NCBI GenBank assembly: GCA_913056495.1
Contig: CAJXMO010000001.1
Coordinates: forward strand, 304,001 to 368,000
Length of the DNA: 64,000 nt
Reading direction: 5' to 3'
Source of the DNA: an uncultured Alteromonadaceae bacterium
Lineage (GTDB): Bacteria; Pseudomonadota; Gammaproteobacteria; Enterobacterales; Alteromonadaceae
Positions 1-8,661 of the stretch are shown here, piece by piece. A model generated the notes under the pieces. The model was not told the origin of the DNA. It saw only the letters and a list, made by a program, of their open reading frames with translations, and did no database searches. Made by a program: the position numbers and the translations under genes. The number at the start of each line of letters is the position of its first letter. Position 1 is the first letter of the stretch.

Positions 1-311
1 AAATAATAAATCGCGCTGCCCCAGCAAAGTGAGGCGATTACAGAGTGCAGTCTCAGGCCAAATTCATTTAATCCGAATAGACTGACAAAAAAGGCCTGAA
101 TCCAGTAAGTTAAGATGGGTTTGTCGTATCTGGGCTCACCATCTAAATAGGTGGCAGACCAGATACCTGAGCTGAGCATTTCGCGAGTCGCCTCAGAAAA
201 AGCGCCTTCGTCTACATCAAATAACGGAATGCTGGTTAGGTTAATTAAAAAGCCAGCGGTAATAAAACTAAATAATGCAAATAAAAACGTTTGATTGAGG
301 CGATAGGGCAT
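1..311 (-). CDS. GT39/ArnT-like membrane glycosyltransferase (N-terminal part, cut by window edge)
   Basis: Reading leftwards from an ATG at 309-311 there is an open frame of 103 codons that runs off the left edge. It begins MPYRLNQTF, followed by a hydrophobic helix and then DVDEGAFSEATREML and a DKPILTYW motif. The acidic D-x-DE motif after the first helix and the D/KP-x-L-x-YW motif are hallmarks of GT39/ArnT-type integral membrane transferases, which move a sugar from a polyprenyl-phosphate carrier onto a lipid or protein on the periplasmic side. The start abuts the stop of the upstream GT2 gene with no gap, so the two are probably translated together. The acceptor cannot be told from this fragment. 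Confidence 0.85.
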   Translation of the reverse strand, partial: MPYRLNQTFLFALFSFITAGFLINLTSIPLFDVDEGAFSEATREMLSSGIWSATYLDGEPRYDKPILTYWIQAFFVSLFGLNEFGLRLHSVIASLCWGSAIYY

Positions 312-1379
312 TTAACTCTCTTTGGGATCTTCGGTGGCTGTCGCCGCAGCAGGCGCTTTATCCGGCTTTTCGGACGATTCTGATTTGGTACTCCAGCCCT
401 GGTTTTTATCAATTTGTTCGCCATCTCTGACAACAAAGTTTCGGTCACCCGTACCTTGGAAAAAGACACGACTTAACATTTCGGCGACTACCCCAGTCGT
501 TAAAAATTGCAGGGCCATCACGATTAATAAAATTGAGACAATGAGTAAAGGTCTGTTACCTATATCTTCGCCCAGAATAAATTTGACGAACATCAGCCAA
601 GTCATAAACAGTGTACCCAGGGCACCGGATGCTAAACCGATTGAACCAAAAAAGTGACCTGGTCGCGCGCGATAACGCAAAAAGAAAAACACAGATAATA
701 AATCGATAATCACGCGGAACGTGCGGCTGATGCCGTATTTAGATTCGCCAAACTGACGAGCATGGTGCGTTACTATCGTTTCGCCAATTCGATGCGGCGC
801 GGTCACACCGGCCACCCAAACCGGAATAAAACGGTGCATTTCACCAAATAATCGAACTTGTTTTAAAACACTGGCGCGATAAATTTTTAAACTGCAGCCA
901 TAGTCATGTAGTTTTACGCCTGTGATTTTTGCAATCAAACGGTTGGCTATTTTTGACGGTAATTTACGTTTGATCGCTGCATCTTGTCTGTCTTTACGCC
1001 AGCCCTGTAATAAATCCAGGTCGCGTTCTACCAGTTCAGCGACCATGCGAGGAATATCATGTGGATCGTTTTGCAAGTCACCATCCATAGTGGCAATTAA
1101 ATCACCGCGAGCCGCATCAATACCGGCCTGCATTGCAGCGGTTTGACCAAAGTTACGCTGTAATTCAACGATGCGAACATGATCGCCATATTGTGTTTGC
1201 GTTTGTTTTAAGCGTGGCACTGTTTTATCCGGACTACCGTCATCCACACAAATGACTTCCCAGTCGCCGGTAAAGTCCTGCATTCCTTCGTGAATACGGT
1301 CAATCATCAGTTGGGCATTGTCTTCTTCTTTATACATAGGAATGACAATAGACAGGCTTGGATTATTTGATAATGACAT
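312..1379 (-). CDS. Family 2 glycosyltransferase, polyprenyl-phosphate sugar transferase type
   Basis: 355 aa. Residues from about 9 on form a GT-A fold: SIVIPMYKEEDN, the nucleotide-binding VDDGSPD and a DGDLQND metal/sugar-nucleotide motif. Two hydrophobic segments follow at about 245-310, then a charged, Ala/Glu-rich tail. This layout (cytosolic GT2 plus two C-terminal helices) is that of DPM1/GtrB/ArnC-like enzymes, which load a sugar from a nucleotide donor onto undecaprenyl phosphate. The next gene is a GT39 enzyme that would use such a lipid-linked sugar, and the gene upstream is a flippase-like membrane protein; together they suggest a load, flip and transfer route. The sugar is unknown. 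Confidence 0.85.
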   Translation of the reverse strand: MSLSNNPSLSIVIPMYKEEDNAQLMIDRIHEGMQDFTGDWEVICVDDGSPDKTVPRLKQTQTQYGDHVRIVELQRNFGQTAAMQAGIDAARGDLIATMDGDLQNDPHDIPRMVAELVERDLDLLQGWRKDRQDAAIKRKLPSKIANRLIAKITGVKLHDYGCSLKIYRASVLKQVRLFGEMHRFIPVWVAGVTAPHRIGETIVTHHARQFGESKYGISRTFRVIIDLLSVFFFLRYRARPGHFFGSIGLASGALGTLFMTWLMFVKFILGEDIGNRPLLIVSILLIVMALQFLTTGVVAEMLSRVFFQGTGDRNFVVRDGEQIDKNQGWSTKSESSEKPDKAPAAATATEDPKES

Positions 1380-1517
1380 GTTTTAAATTACTCGTTTGAT
1401 TGGTCAAAATATTTACTGCGGCCATTATACCCAAGTCGATAAAAATTGCAGAGCTTATACAATTTGGTAGAGGATAATGGCCAAAGCTTAAAAATAAATG
1501 AAATTAATATGGCAGTT

Positions 1518-2429
1518 TTATGTCACCTGACTGACCTGAGCGGCTTTGGTCTTAGGGATAATCAAGGCCAGAGGGACAGACAGCAAAGTGACAATCAGTA
1601 CATAAATATGCAAGTTAACCGCGGCTAATAAAATAGAATCCTGTTCAATGCCCAGTGGTAACAAGGCGGCAAGAATCGCTGCTTCAAATGTGCCACTCCC
1701 GGCCAAGCCATGAATGGGTAATACGCTGCTCAAATCTGCACTAATCACAGCAAACAGCCCCTGCATGCCCGGTATATCAATAAAGGCGAGCATAATCAGG
1801 GTCAGTGCGGCAAGTTTGATGCTCCAAATGACAGCTGTCATTGCATAAACAGTCGCACAAAAAGTTATAGATTTAGGCGTATAAGCTTTGAGTGGCGTCA
1901 GCTTGCTGGTGATTTTATCAGGTAATAACCGGCTAAAATGATTGCTAATCCATAATAATACAAAAGGGCCCAGTAGAATGGCCAGTGTGATGCCTAAATA
2001 CAAAGTGCCAAATTGCAGTGCCGCCATTACAGACAATAAAAGTAGCAGCCAATGTAAGTCCATCAATCGGATTAAAAATAAACCGGCACTGGATTTTAAA
2101 ATCGGGTAATTAAAGCTTTGTTTCATAAAGAGCGGAAAAGAGGCTTCACCCAGACGCATAGGTAAAAAATTATTGAGCGCGTTATGTAAAAAATTAATCC
2201 GGATATAGCTGAGTAACGGGTGTCCCTGAGTTTTACCAAAATAATAATATACCCGGTACGAGCGCAATAGGTAACTGAGAAAAGTTAATAAGGTTAATCC
2301 GGCCAGCAGGCTAAGCGGAACCGGTTTCCACGCATTAAAAACGGATGTCCAGCCGATATCATTTTCAATCCAGGTAATCACCAAAGCTAAAATTAAACTG
2401 GCGATGCACCATCTAACAAGTTTGCTCAT
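1518..2429 (-). CDS. Flippase-like integral membrane protein (LPG synthase TM / YbhN-like family)
   Basis: 303 aa and almost entirely hydrophobic, with about seven to eight predicted helices. The pattern fits the lysylphosphatidylglycerol-synthase transmembrane family (UPF0104/YbhN/AglD-like): a segment near residues 84-100 (NFLPMRLGEASFP) and a conserved GLAGSGTFEAA segment near 241. Members are often found with polyprenyl-phosphate glycosyltransferases and have been proposed to move lipids across the membrane. Here it lies about 140 bp upstream of GT2 and GT39 genes on the same strand, consistent with that role. The function is inferred from family and context only. Confidence 0.75.
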   Translation of the reverse strand: MSKLVRWCIASLILALVITWIENDIGWTSVFNAWKPVPLSLLAGLTLLTFLSYLLRSYRVYYYFGKTQGHPLLSYIRINFLHNALNNFLPMRLGEASFPLFMKQSFNYPILKSSAGLFLIRLMDLHWLLLLLSVMAALQFGTLYLGITLAILLGPFVLLWISNHFSRLLPDKITSKLTPLKAYTPKSITFCATVYAMTAVIWSIKLAALTLIMLAFIDIPGMQGLFAVISADLSSVLPIHGLAGSGTFEAAILAALLPLGIEQDSILLAAVNLHIYVLIVTLLSVPLALIIPKTKAAQVSQVT

Positions 2430-2460
2430 TTGAATCCTTTTTGTTTTTTGCTATTCACTT

Positions 2461-3069
2461 TTAGAGCGTAAAATAATCACTGATCCCGGCCAATATATTA
2501 TTCACGGCCACCGAGGTTAAAATCAGCCCCATGATTCTGGAAATAATACTGGCTCCGCTGTCACCGATAAAGCGGTGAACAAAGCGGGCAAGCAAGAGCA
2601 GGATCAGAACCACCATTAACACCGACAACATAATAGAAGAAGTAATGGCCTGTTCAACCCAGGTAAATTCATTATTACGAGTCATTAATACCGCCCCCAG
2701 CATAGCACCCGGGCTGGCAATGGACGGCATAGCAAGTGGGAATATTGCCGTTTCTGTTGCGCTTTTCACGCTTTTAATTTCTGACTCGGGTTTGCCTTCA
2801 CCAAAAATCATGCTTAATGCAAACAATAGCAGCACTATGCCGCCGGCAATTTGAAATGCGGGCAGTGGAATTTTTATTGCATTTAAAATGATTTCACCGG
2901 CCAGGACAAAAAACAAAAGCACAGCCGCTGAAACCGACACAGCTTTTATGGCGACTCTTTTTTTAAAGGCATCGTCCTGATTGCGGGTTACCGCGATATA
3001 AACCGGTACTGTCCCTATGGGATCTATGACTGCAAAAAAGAAGATGAAGGTGGCGATTAGTTCAGTCAT
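2461..3069 (-). CDS. MarC family integral membrane protein
   Basis: 202 aa from an ATG at 3067-3069. An in-frame ATG 15 codons upstream is possible, but only the shorter form begins in the usual MarC manner (MTELIATFIFFFAVIDPIG). Six hydrophobic helices are visible, with the family signature FAVIDPIGTVPVYIA in helix 1 and a second GAMLGAVLMTRN segment. MarC proteins are six-helix inner-membrane proteins of unknown substrate; the old link to multiple antibiotic resistance has not held up. It follows the repeat cluster and ends about 30 bp before the start of the flippase-like gene, so the two may be co-transcribed. Confidence 0.85.
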   Translation of the reverse strand: MTELIATFIFFFAVIDPIGTVPVYIAVTRNQDDAFKKRVAIKAVSVSAAVLLFFVLAGEIILNAIKIPLPAFQIAGGIVLLLFALSMIFGEGKPESEIKSVKSATETAIFPLAMPSIASPGAMLGAVLMTRNNEFTWVEQAITSSIMLSVLMVVLILLLLARFVHRFIGDSGASIISRIMGLILTSVAVNNILAGISDYFTL

Positions 3070-3255
3070 GATAGGCTCTGCTGAAAATGAGTAAGCCGGA
3101 TTATACAGGCTCAATTTAAGCTAAGCCAACATTGCTTGAGTTTTGTGCCATTTGTCGGTCGGTCTTTGCCTGCATGGATGCAGGTATTAGTGCAATGCAG
3201 GAGCAATTGCCGTTAGGCCGAAAAGCATCATAGCCTATGCGGTGACTCAAAAAGG

Positions 3256-3280
3256 GGTTACCACGCAGAGCGTGGGAACC
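3256..3280. repeat. Inverted repeat hairpin unit
   Basis: GGTTACCACGC, a 3-nt loop AGA, then GCGTGGGAACC: 11-nt arms with one mismatch. It resembles the GTTCCCACGC-type hairpin scattered through many proteobacterial genomes. Confidence 0.7.
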
Positions 3281-3344
3281 AGCAAAGATTTTTGGTCGCT
3301 CTTTAGGCCGAAAATCAGGCCGAAAAAGTGCCATCAAGTTGTAG

Positions 3345-3376
3345 CCTTGATTAGCGAAGCATGAGCGTAATCGAGG
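3345..3376. repeat. Imperfect palindrome
   Basis: CCTTGATTAGCG and GCGTAATCGAGG are near-perfect reverse complements around an 8-nt centre. The unit is flanked by GTAG and GTTCC, as in a common dispersed palindromic element of gammaproteobacteria. Confidence 0.6.
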
Positions 3377-3395
3377 TTCCATTAACGCGATTATG

Positions 3396-3439
3396 CGATT
3401 ACGCCGCCACGCGGATTGTACGATTACGCCGCCACGCGG
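3396..3439. repeat. Two direct copies of a 19-bp unit
   Basis: CGATTACGCCGCCACGCGG occurs at 3396-3414 and exactly again at 3421-3439, a 25-bp period. The unit carries a potential CCGC/GCGG fold. Confidence 0.8.
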
Positions 3440-3667
3440 CTAATCGTACCTACAATCAAACCAAATGCGCGGGCAAACGCCGCGCCTGCGTTGTAGGTCG
3501 ACATTTATGTCGAAAGCGATAGTGGTGTGTTTGTATTCGTCATCCCCGAAACGTCGGGGACCTGTCGCTGTAGAGGTTCCTCCGGAACGAAACCGGGGTT
3601 CCATTAACGCGACTGTACGATTACACCACCAGGCCCTAGGTGTCGCGTGTCAAAGCACAGGGATAGA

Positions 3668-5014
3668 TTAACCGTCAATAATGCCGTTGCAGTCATTGTC
3701 TATACCATCACGACCTTTTTTTCCTCTGCTATCATTGGCGCCTGGAAATATAGCGCTATTGGTATCATCGCAGTCATTTTCAGCACAAACGCCGTCGCCA
3801 TCTGCATCTGTGCATGTTTCCGGTGGCGGCGGTATAGCTCCGGGTTGCCAATTTAAAGCGGCAAAACTATTAATTAATCCAGCACCTGAAGCTTTGTCCC
3901 AACCTGCTTCATTCAGATCCGTTGCGGTTTCTGTCAAGGCTCGTTTGACATCTTCCGCAGAGGTTGCGGTTCCGTGGCTGATTAGCATAGCGCTGAGCGC
4001 CGCAACATGGGGGGAGGCCATTGAAGTGCCTTGTAAAAAGTACCAGTTCCAATTGCCGTTAATTCGAGTTTCCTGCAATATGCCGTCAACATAACCATCC
4101 CGGTTATCATCTTTTGAGGTATCACCGCCCGGCGCAACCAGATCCAGTGCCTGTCCCTGATTTGAATAACGTGTCACTTTATTACTGAAATCAGTGGCGC
4201 CCACGGCTAAAACAGAGGGATAAATCGCCGGATAACTGATATTTTTTCGATTTCCGTCATTGCCTGAAGCCGCAACGACAACCACGTTATTTGACGCAGC
4301 ATAATCCAACGCCGAATCTAAAATTGCATTAGTGGTAATATTAAATCTGGAATTCAGACCCAGACTCATATTGATAACGTGTGCGCCGTTGTCTACCGCA
4401 TAATGAATGCCTTCGGCAATTTCAGCCATACCGCCGGAACCCGAATCATCTAATACTTTTACCGGCATCACACAAGCATCAAATGCCAAACCTGCAACGC
4501 CGACAGCGTTATTTGTTGTTTGATTTATTGTACCGGCTACATGGGTGCCATGACCGTCACCGTCTTCAGGAAAACTGCCCGGTGCATAAACATTGTATGG
4601 TTTGACTGTACAGCTGATGCCATCTGTTGCATTGCTTGCCAGCCCTGTATCCAGCACGGCAACGACTGAGTTTGCGCCTGTATTTAAACCCCAGGCATCG
4701 TAAGCTGAAATCTTATCCCAGTTCCATTGGTAGCTCAGCCAGATATCATTGGGCGTTGTAAATTTTTTAGCCACTAAATTGACTTGAGCCGCTTGACCTT
4801 TTTGACGCAATTCACGCGCCTTTTTTAACTCTTTGCCCGGCATGACGCTGACGACAGATAAATCGGCATTTGGGTAATAGTGAATCAAGGTCAAATCCGG
4901 ATTTGTCACTTTTCCGCTCAATACTAGTTGACCGGGTTTAAACTCCGGATTGGCAATACTGTTCAAAGGGGTGAGCAGCAAGCTCAGTGCCAAACCAACA
5001 ACAGATTTATTCAT
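3668..5014 (-). CDS. Secreted subtilisin-like serine protease (S8) with MopE-type calcium-motif tail
   Basis: 448 aa. A signal peptide spans about residues 1-22 (cut near SIA-NPE). A short pro-region leads to the S8 domain with its triad visible: Asp122 in AVLDTG, His155 in GHGTHVAG, Ser331 in GTSMASPH, and oxyanion Asn252 in AASGND. After a proline linker (395-398) residues 401-448 form a cysteine- and Asp-rich tail (DADGDGVC, ENDCDD, GIDNDCNG) of the MopE metal-binding type, which usually binds calcium outside the cell. The protein stops right at the end of that motif, without the GlyGly-CTERM or other anchor that often follows. It should be an exported endopeptidase. It lies alone beside the repeat cluster. 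Confidence 0.93.
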   Translation of the reverse strand: MNKSVVGLALSLLLTPLNSIANPEFKPGQLVLSGKVTNPDLTLIHYYPNADLSVVSVMPGKELKKARELRQKGQAAQVNLVAKKFTTPNDIWLSYQWNWDKISAYDAWGLNTGANSVVAVLDTGLASNATDGISCTVKPYNVYAPGSFPEDGDGHGTHVAGTINQTTNNAVGVAGLAFDACVMPVKVLDDSGSGGMAEIAEGIHYAVDNGAHVINMSLGLNSRFNITTNAILDSALDYAASNNVVVVAASGNDGNRKNISYPAIYPSVLAVGATDFSNKVTRYSNQGQALDLVAPGGDTSKDDNRDGYVDGILQETRINGNWNWYFLQGTSMASPHVAALSAMLISHGTATSAEDVKRALTETATDLNEAGWDKASGAGLINSFAALNWQPGAIPPPPETCTDADGDGVCAENDCDDTNSAIFPGANDSRGKKGRDGIDNDCNGIIDG

Positions 5015-5175
5015 AACGACTCCCGTTCGGCGACAAGGTTTGATTGTATAAGTATAGACTTGCTTTTAGCATGCGAGTCATCCGATGAGGGGCTTTATTT
5101 GAGACAAACTGTAACTTAACTATCCAATAGTCAGTAAAGTGTAAGTTTAGTTTTCCATCTGCTGTTTTATTGAGT

Positions 5176-8127
5176 TTAGGATTGTTTGAACAGTCGGTTA
5201 GCGTTTTGCAAATTTTGTTTTAGCAAATTTTCAAATTCTTTAACTTTAAGTGGCCGACTATATAAATAGCCTTGGGCTACTTCACAGCCTAAGCTCAGCA
5301 GCATATGTTGCTGAGCTTCAGATTCAACACCTTCCGCGACGACTTTTAATTCAAATCCTTTTGCCATATTAATGATTGTTGAGACTATCGTTTTATCTGA
5401 GTTATCTGTGGTTAAATCACGAATAAAACTGCGATCAATTTTGAGTTTATTGACCGGGAATTGTTTTAAATACGCCATTGAAGAATGACCTATACCAAAG
5501 TCATCAATTGAAACAGATACGCCCAGGTTTCTGATTTGTTTTAACGTAAATAAGGCTTGTTTTGGTTTTTCCATAATTGCGGTTTCTGTCAGTTCAAGTT
5601 CAAGATAGCGGGCATCTAGTTGTTGCGTTTCTATCAGGGCTTGAATATCGCAAATAAAATCCGGGTAATTAAAGTCTTTTGAGGAGACATTAAGGGATAA
5701 CCCGATTTTCAGGTTTTTGTCCTGCCATTTTTTTAGTTGTTTACAGCCTTGCTCGAGTACCCATTTTGACAGTTCATGGATAACGCCGCTTTCTTCTGAT
5801 ATCTGAATAAAAGCCTGAGGTGTCAATAATCCTTCTTGAGGATGATGCCAGCGAATAAGCGCTTCAGCGCCAATGATCTGATTGTTGTGTATGCTCACCT
5901 GAGGCTGAAAGTATAGCTCCAGCTCATTGTTTTGAATTGCTTTTTTTAGTTGATTGGTGATTTGAAGCTTACGGTCGGCTACTTTGGTGATTGCATCTGT
6001 ATAAAAAGCATAGCCGTTTCGGCCATTTTGTTTGGCTTTGTACATAGCGGCATCAGCATAAGTTAATAGCTTATCGGTTTCCTGTGTATCGTCGGGGTAT
6101 ATCGCAATACCTATACTGGTGCCGACAAAAGCTTCTTTATCTTGAAGAAAAAATGGCAGATTGATTTGCTCGATAATATCCTGCGCAATGCAGACTAAAT
6201 CTTCTACCTGGGTAATATCTTCAATCAATACAACAAATTCATCTCCGCCGAGGCGTGATATGGTATCTTCTTCGCGGATACGCGATCTCAAGCGGCTGGC
6301 AACCTGTTTTAAAAGCTCATCACCTACCATATGTCCCAGACTGTCGTTAACCATTTTGAACTGGTCTAAATCCAGAAATAATAAGCCCAGTTTATGTGTA
6401 TCATGTCGTCTGGCTTGTTTTACTGCATGGTCGATGCGTGACTTTAATAATAAACGGTTTGGCAATCCTGTTAGGGCATCGTAATGCGCCAGTTTTTCAA
6501 GGCGGGCTTCAGACTGTTTTATCTTGGTTATGTCTGAAAATACGGCAACATAATGGCTAATTTTATTTGGGTGCTCTTCGAGCTTTGAAATGGATAAAAG
6601 CTCAGGAAAGATAGTACCATCTTTTTTTCGGCTCCAGACCTCACCTTTCCAGAATCCTTGTTGTAAGATGCTTTCGTTCACTGATTTTGACAACTCAGGC
6701 CGATTTTTATTTGCGCTTAAAAACATTGGATTTTTGCCGACGACTTCGGCTTCTGAATAACCGGTAATTTCGCTAAACGCTTTATTCACTGAAATGACTT
6801 TTCGGTTTGCATCAGTAACCAGTACACCTTCCTGAGAGTGTTCAAACACTTTAGCATCCAGCTTTAATTTTTGTTCGTTTTCAATTCTTTGTGTTACATC
6901 ATGAATGACGGAGAACAATAAGGTTTTTTGATTGACGATGACAGGGGAAGAGTGAACTTCAACCTGTCTCACCGTGCCATCAGCTAACTGATGCGGAAAA
7001 ATAAAAAAGTTTTCATGATTAGCCGCTGCTTTTTCACGCTTGCGGTGTACTTCGGCGCGGCTCAGTTGATTAATTTGCTGAATGGTTTTATTGGTTAATT
7101 GTTGATGGCTGTAACCATAATATTTAAGAGCGGCTTCATTGGCATCCACAATTTGTCCGCTTTCTTTTTCAATTAACAACATGACTGCATTGTGATCGTG
7201 AAAAATACTGCGGAATTTGGCTTCTGAGTCAATCAGGTTTTGCACAGACTGATTGTATAAAATTTGAGTTTGATGTCTTTGAAATAAGACTAAAACCCAG
7301 ATGCCGAGCAAAATCACCGCTATTATCCAGACTGGATAATGTAACTGATAGTTTACCCAGCCGTTTTTGGGCTCGGCTGTGATGATCCAATTACCCCATG
7401 GCAGGTTAATGGTTAGCTGAACCGGAGATGTGTTAAAAATATCAGCTGAACCAGAGAATACAGCTCCCTGAGCACCTTTTGCGTCTTTGCCTCTGAGCGC
7501 AATATTCAGATTTTGTTGGCTATGGATACCGCTGGCAAGGATGATTGCATCGTAATCCAAAACAATAGAAACCAGCCCCCAGAGGCTGCCATTTTCTTCT
7601 ATTCTGACTGGCTTTCTGGCTATAATACCGGTTCCGCCTTGCACCAGCTCAAGTGGTCCGGCAACAATAATTTTATTTATTTTTATCGCTTTCAGAGCTG
7701 CATCTTTTTGTGAAGCGGTTTTTCGATAGTCCAGGCCAATCGCTTTTTCATTGCCCGCCAGCGGATACATATGGCTGATCACTAGATTTTTGGCGGCTCC
7801 AATATTTCTGACCTGATGCTCAACCTGAAGCAGTTGCTCCGCAAAGCGGGTATATTCCTGCTGAGTCAGTTCAGGATTGAGCGATATATAGGCTGCAATC
7901 CCCTGAGTCAGTTCCAGATTACTATTAATCAGATATTCCAGTTTTGCTCTGTATTCAATGAGCTCTTCAGTCACGTTTTTAATATTTTCTCGGCGGGTTT
8001 TGTCCTGCAACACATATTCAAAAATGAACAAGGCGGTTACCACAACGATAACCGAGGTTAAACAGCTAATAAAAAGTCTGATTTTAGGCGGAGTTAAGGA
8101 ATTCATTAAATGTTGAATATTTCTCAT
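5176..8127 (-). CDS. Membrane PAS-GGDEF-EAL c-di-GMP enzyme with periplasmic CHASE-like sensor
   Basis: 983 aa. A helix at about 15-39 and another at about 266-285 bracket a periplasmic CHASE-like domain. Two PAS domains follow (about 300-415 and 425-545; FRSIFHDHNAVMLL, ITGYSEAEVVGKNP), then GGDEF (about 550-715) with intact SRLGGDEF and an upstream RxxD inhibitory site (REED), then EAL (about 730-975). EAL residues are intact: EALIRWHH, LNVSS, LELTE, SIDDFGIGHSS, VVAEGVES. The protein could both make and break c-di-GMP; in this architecture phosphodiesterase activity often dominates. It appears monocistronic. The periplasmic ligand is unknown. Confidence 0.93.
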   Translation of the reverse strand: MRNIQHLMNSLTPPKIRLFISCLTSVIVVVTALFIFEYVLQDKTRRENIKNVTEELIEYRAKLEYLINSNLELTQGIAAYISLNPELTQQEYTRFAEQLLQVEHQVRNIGAAKNLVISHMYPLAGNEKAIGLDYRKTASQKDAALKAIKINKIIVAGPLELVQGGTGIIARKPVRIEENGSLWGLVSIVLDYDAIILASGIHSQQNLNIALRGKDAKGAQGAVFSGSADIFNTSPVQLTINLPWGNWIITAEPKNGWVNYQLHYPVWIIAVILLGIWVLVLFQRHQTQILYNQSVQNLIDSEAKFRSIFHDHNAVMLLIEKESGQIVDANEAALKYYGYSHQQLTNKTIQQINQLSRAEVHRKREKAAANHENFFIFPHQLADGTVRQVEVHSSPVIVNQKTLLFSVIHDVTQRIENEQKLKLDAKVFEHSQEGVLVTDANRKVISVNKAFSEITGYSEAEVVGKNPMFLSANKNRPELSKSVNESILQQGFWKGEVWSRKKDGTIFPELLSISKLEEHPNKISHYVAVFSDITKIKQSEARLEKLAHYDALTGLPNRLLLKSRIDHAVKQARRHDTHKLGLLFLDLDQFKMVNDSLGHMVGDELLKQVASRLRSRIREEDTISRLGGDEFVVLIEDITQVEDLVCIAQDIIEQINLPFFLQDKEAFVGTSIGIAIYPDDTQETDKLLTYADAAMYKAKQNGRNGYAFYTDAITKVADRKLQITNQLKKAIQNNELELYFQPQVSIHNNQIIGAEALIRWHHPQEGLLTPQAFIQISEESGVIHELSKWVLEQGCKQLKKWQDKNLKIGLSLNVSSKDFNYPDFICDIQALIETQQLDARYLELELTETAIMEKPKQALFTLKQIRNLGVSVSIDDFGIGHSSMAYLKQFPVNKLKIDRSFIRDLTTDNSDKTIVSTIINMAKGFELKVVAEGVESEAQQHMLLSLGCEVAQGYLYSRPLKVKEFENLLKQNLQNANRLFKQS

Positions 8128-8370
8128 TATGAGCCAATTCTATCTGTAGGCAACGTCTTATCACTGCCAAGGTTGTGGCTTATTCCTTACCTGATATTAG
8201 AAGAGCAAATCGTTTGCACTGCCGGATTTTGCAAATCGTTTGATTTAACTTTACACTTTTTATTGTCTGATTGAAATTTTAAATGTTTTTATTTTAACCG
8301 AATTGATCTAACTCAATCTTAAAATAAATGTTTAGTTAATTAAACTATTTTAAGGGGAGCATTTCAGAAC

Positions 8371-8399
8371 TTTAATCTCGTTATTTAACTCGTTATAAT
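8371..8399 (+). promoter_or_regulatory. Likely promoter of the tRNA-Arg gene
   Basis: A perfect TATAAT at 8394-8399 lies 14 nt before the tRNA 5' end. The -35 candidate 17 nt upstream (TTTAAT at 8371-8376) is weak. Confidence 0.5.
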
Positions 8400-8413
8400 T
8401 ATTAAACTATTTT

Positions 8414-8490
8414 GTCCCGGTAACTCAGCTGGATAGAGTGTCTCCCTCCTAAGGAGAAAGCCGCAGGTTCGAATCCTGCTCGGGACGCCA
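8414..8490 (+). tRNA. tRNA-Arg (anticodon CCU, reads AGG)
   Basis: A 77-nt cloverleaf with encoded CCA. The acceptor arms are GTCCCGG and TCGGGAC; the D arm contains AACTCAGCTGGATAGAG; the anticodon stem TCTCC/GGAGA encloses loop CTCCTAA, giving anticodon CCT; the T arm contains GGTTCGAATCC. The discriminator base is G. It stands alone in a 534-bp gene-free stretch (8128-8661). I saw no other RNA gene and no integrase next to it. Confidence 0.95.
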
Positions 8491-8661
8491 TTCCCCGGTT
8501 TTTGGGCCTTTTACTCATACCCGGTTTAATAAAATGATATTGCTCTAGTCACTTTTCTATTTTCAGTTCTCATTTTGCTATTTGCTGCCTTGCCTAAAGT
8601 AAATTGAAGCGGTAGTTTATGTGTATTAAGGTTTTATTTTCAGGCGATTCAAGGAAAAGAT

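Larger units (their letters stand above)
3115..3667. repeat. Gene-free mosaic of interspersed repeats
   Basis: About 550 bp without a credible gene. It is built from short inverted and direct repeats: a hairpin at 3256-3280, an imperfect palindrome at 3345-3376, a 19-bp direct repeat at 3396-3414 and 3421-3439, a palindrome CGACATttATGTCG at 3499-3512, a CCCCGA/TCGGGG hairpin at 3544-3559, and the phrase GGTTCCATTAACGCGA near 3375 and again near 3597. Local composition is more GC-rich than the flanks. It looks like an accumulation of REP/BIME-like units between MarC and the subtilase gene. Short open frames inside it are repeat-derived. Confidence 0.75.

Noticed and set aside
245..469. 74-codon frame overlapping the GT39 and GT2 genes
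   Set aside because: Out of frame with both; the real genes here are the GT2 end and the GT39 start.
3116..3856. Several open frames of 68-88 codons on both strands
   Set aside because: Derived from the repeat mosaic or antisense to the subtilase gene.
8128..8661. Possible integration site or prophage remnant around the tRNA gene
   Set aside because: No integrase, no repeat of the tRNA 3' end and ordinary genes on both sides.
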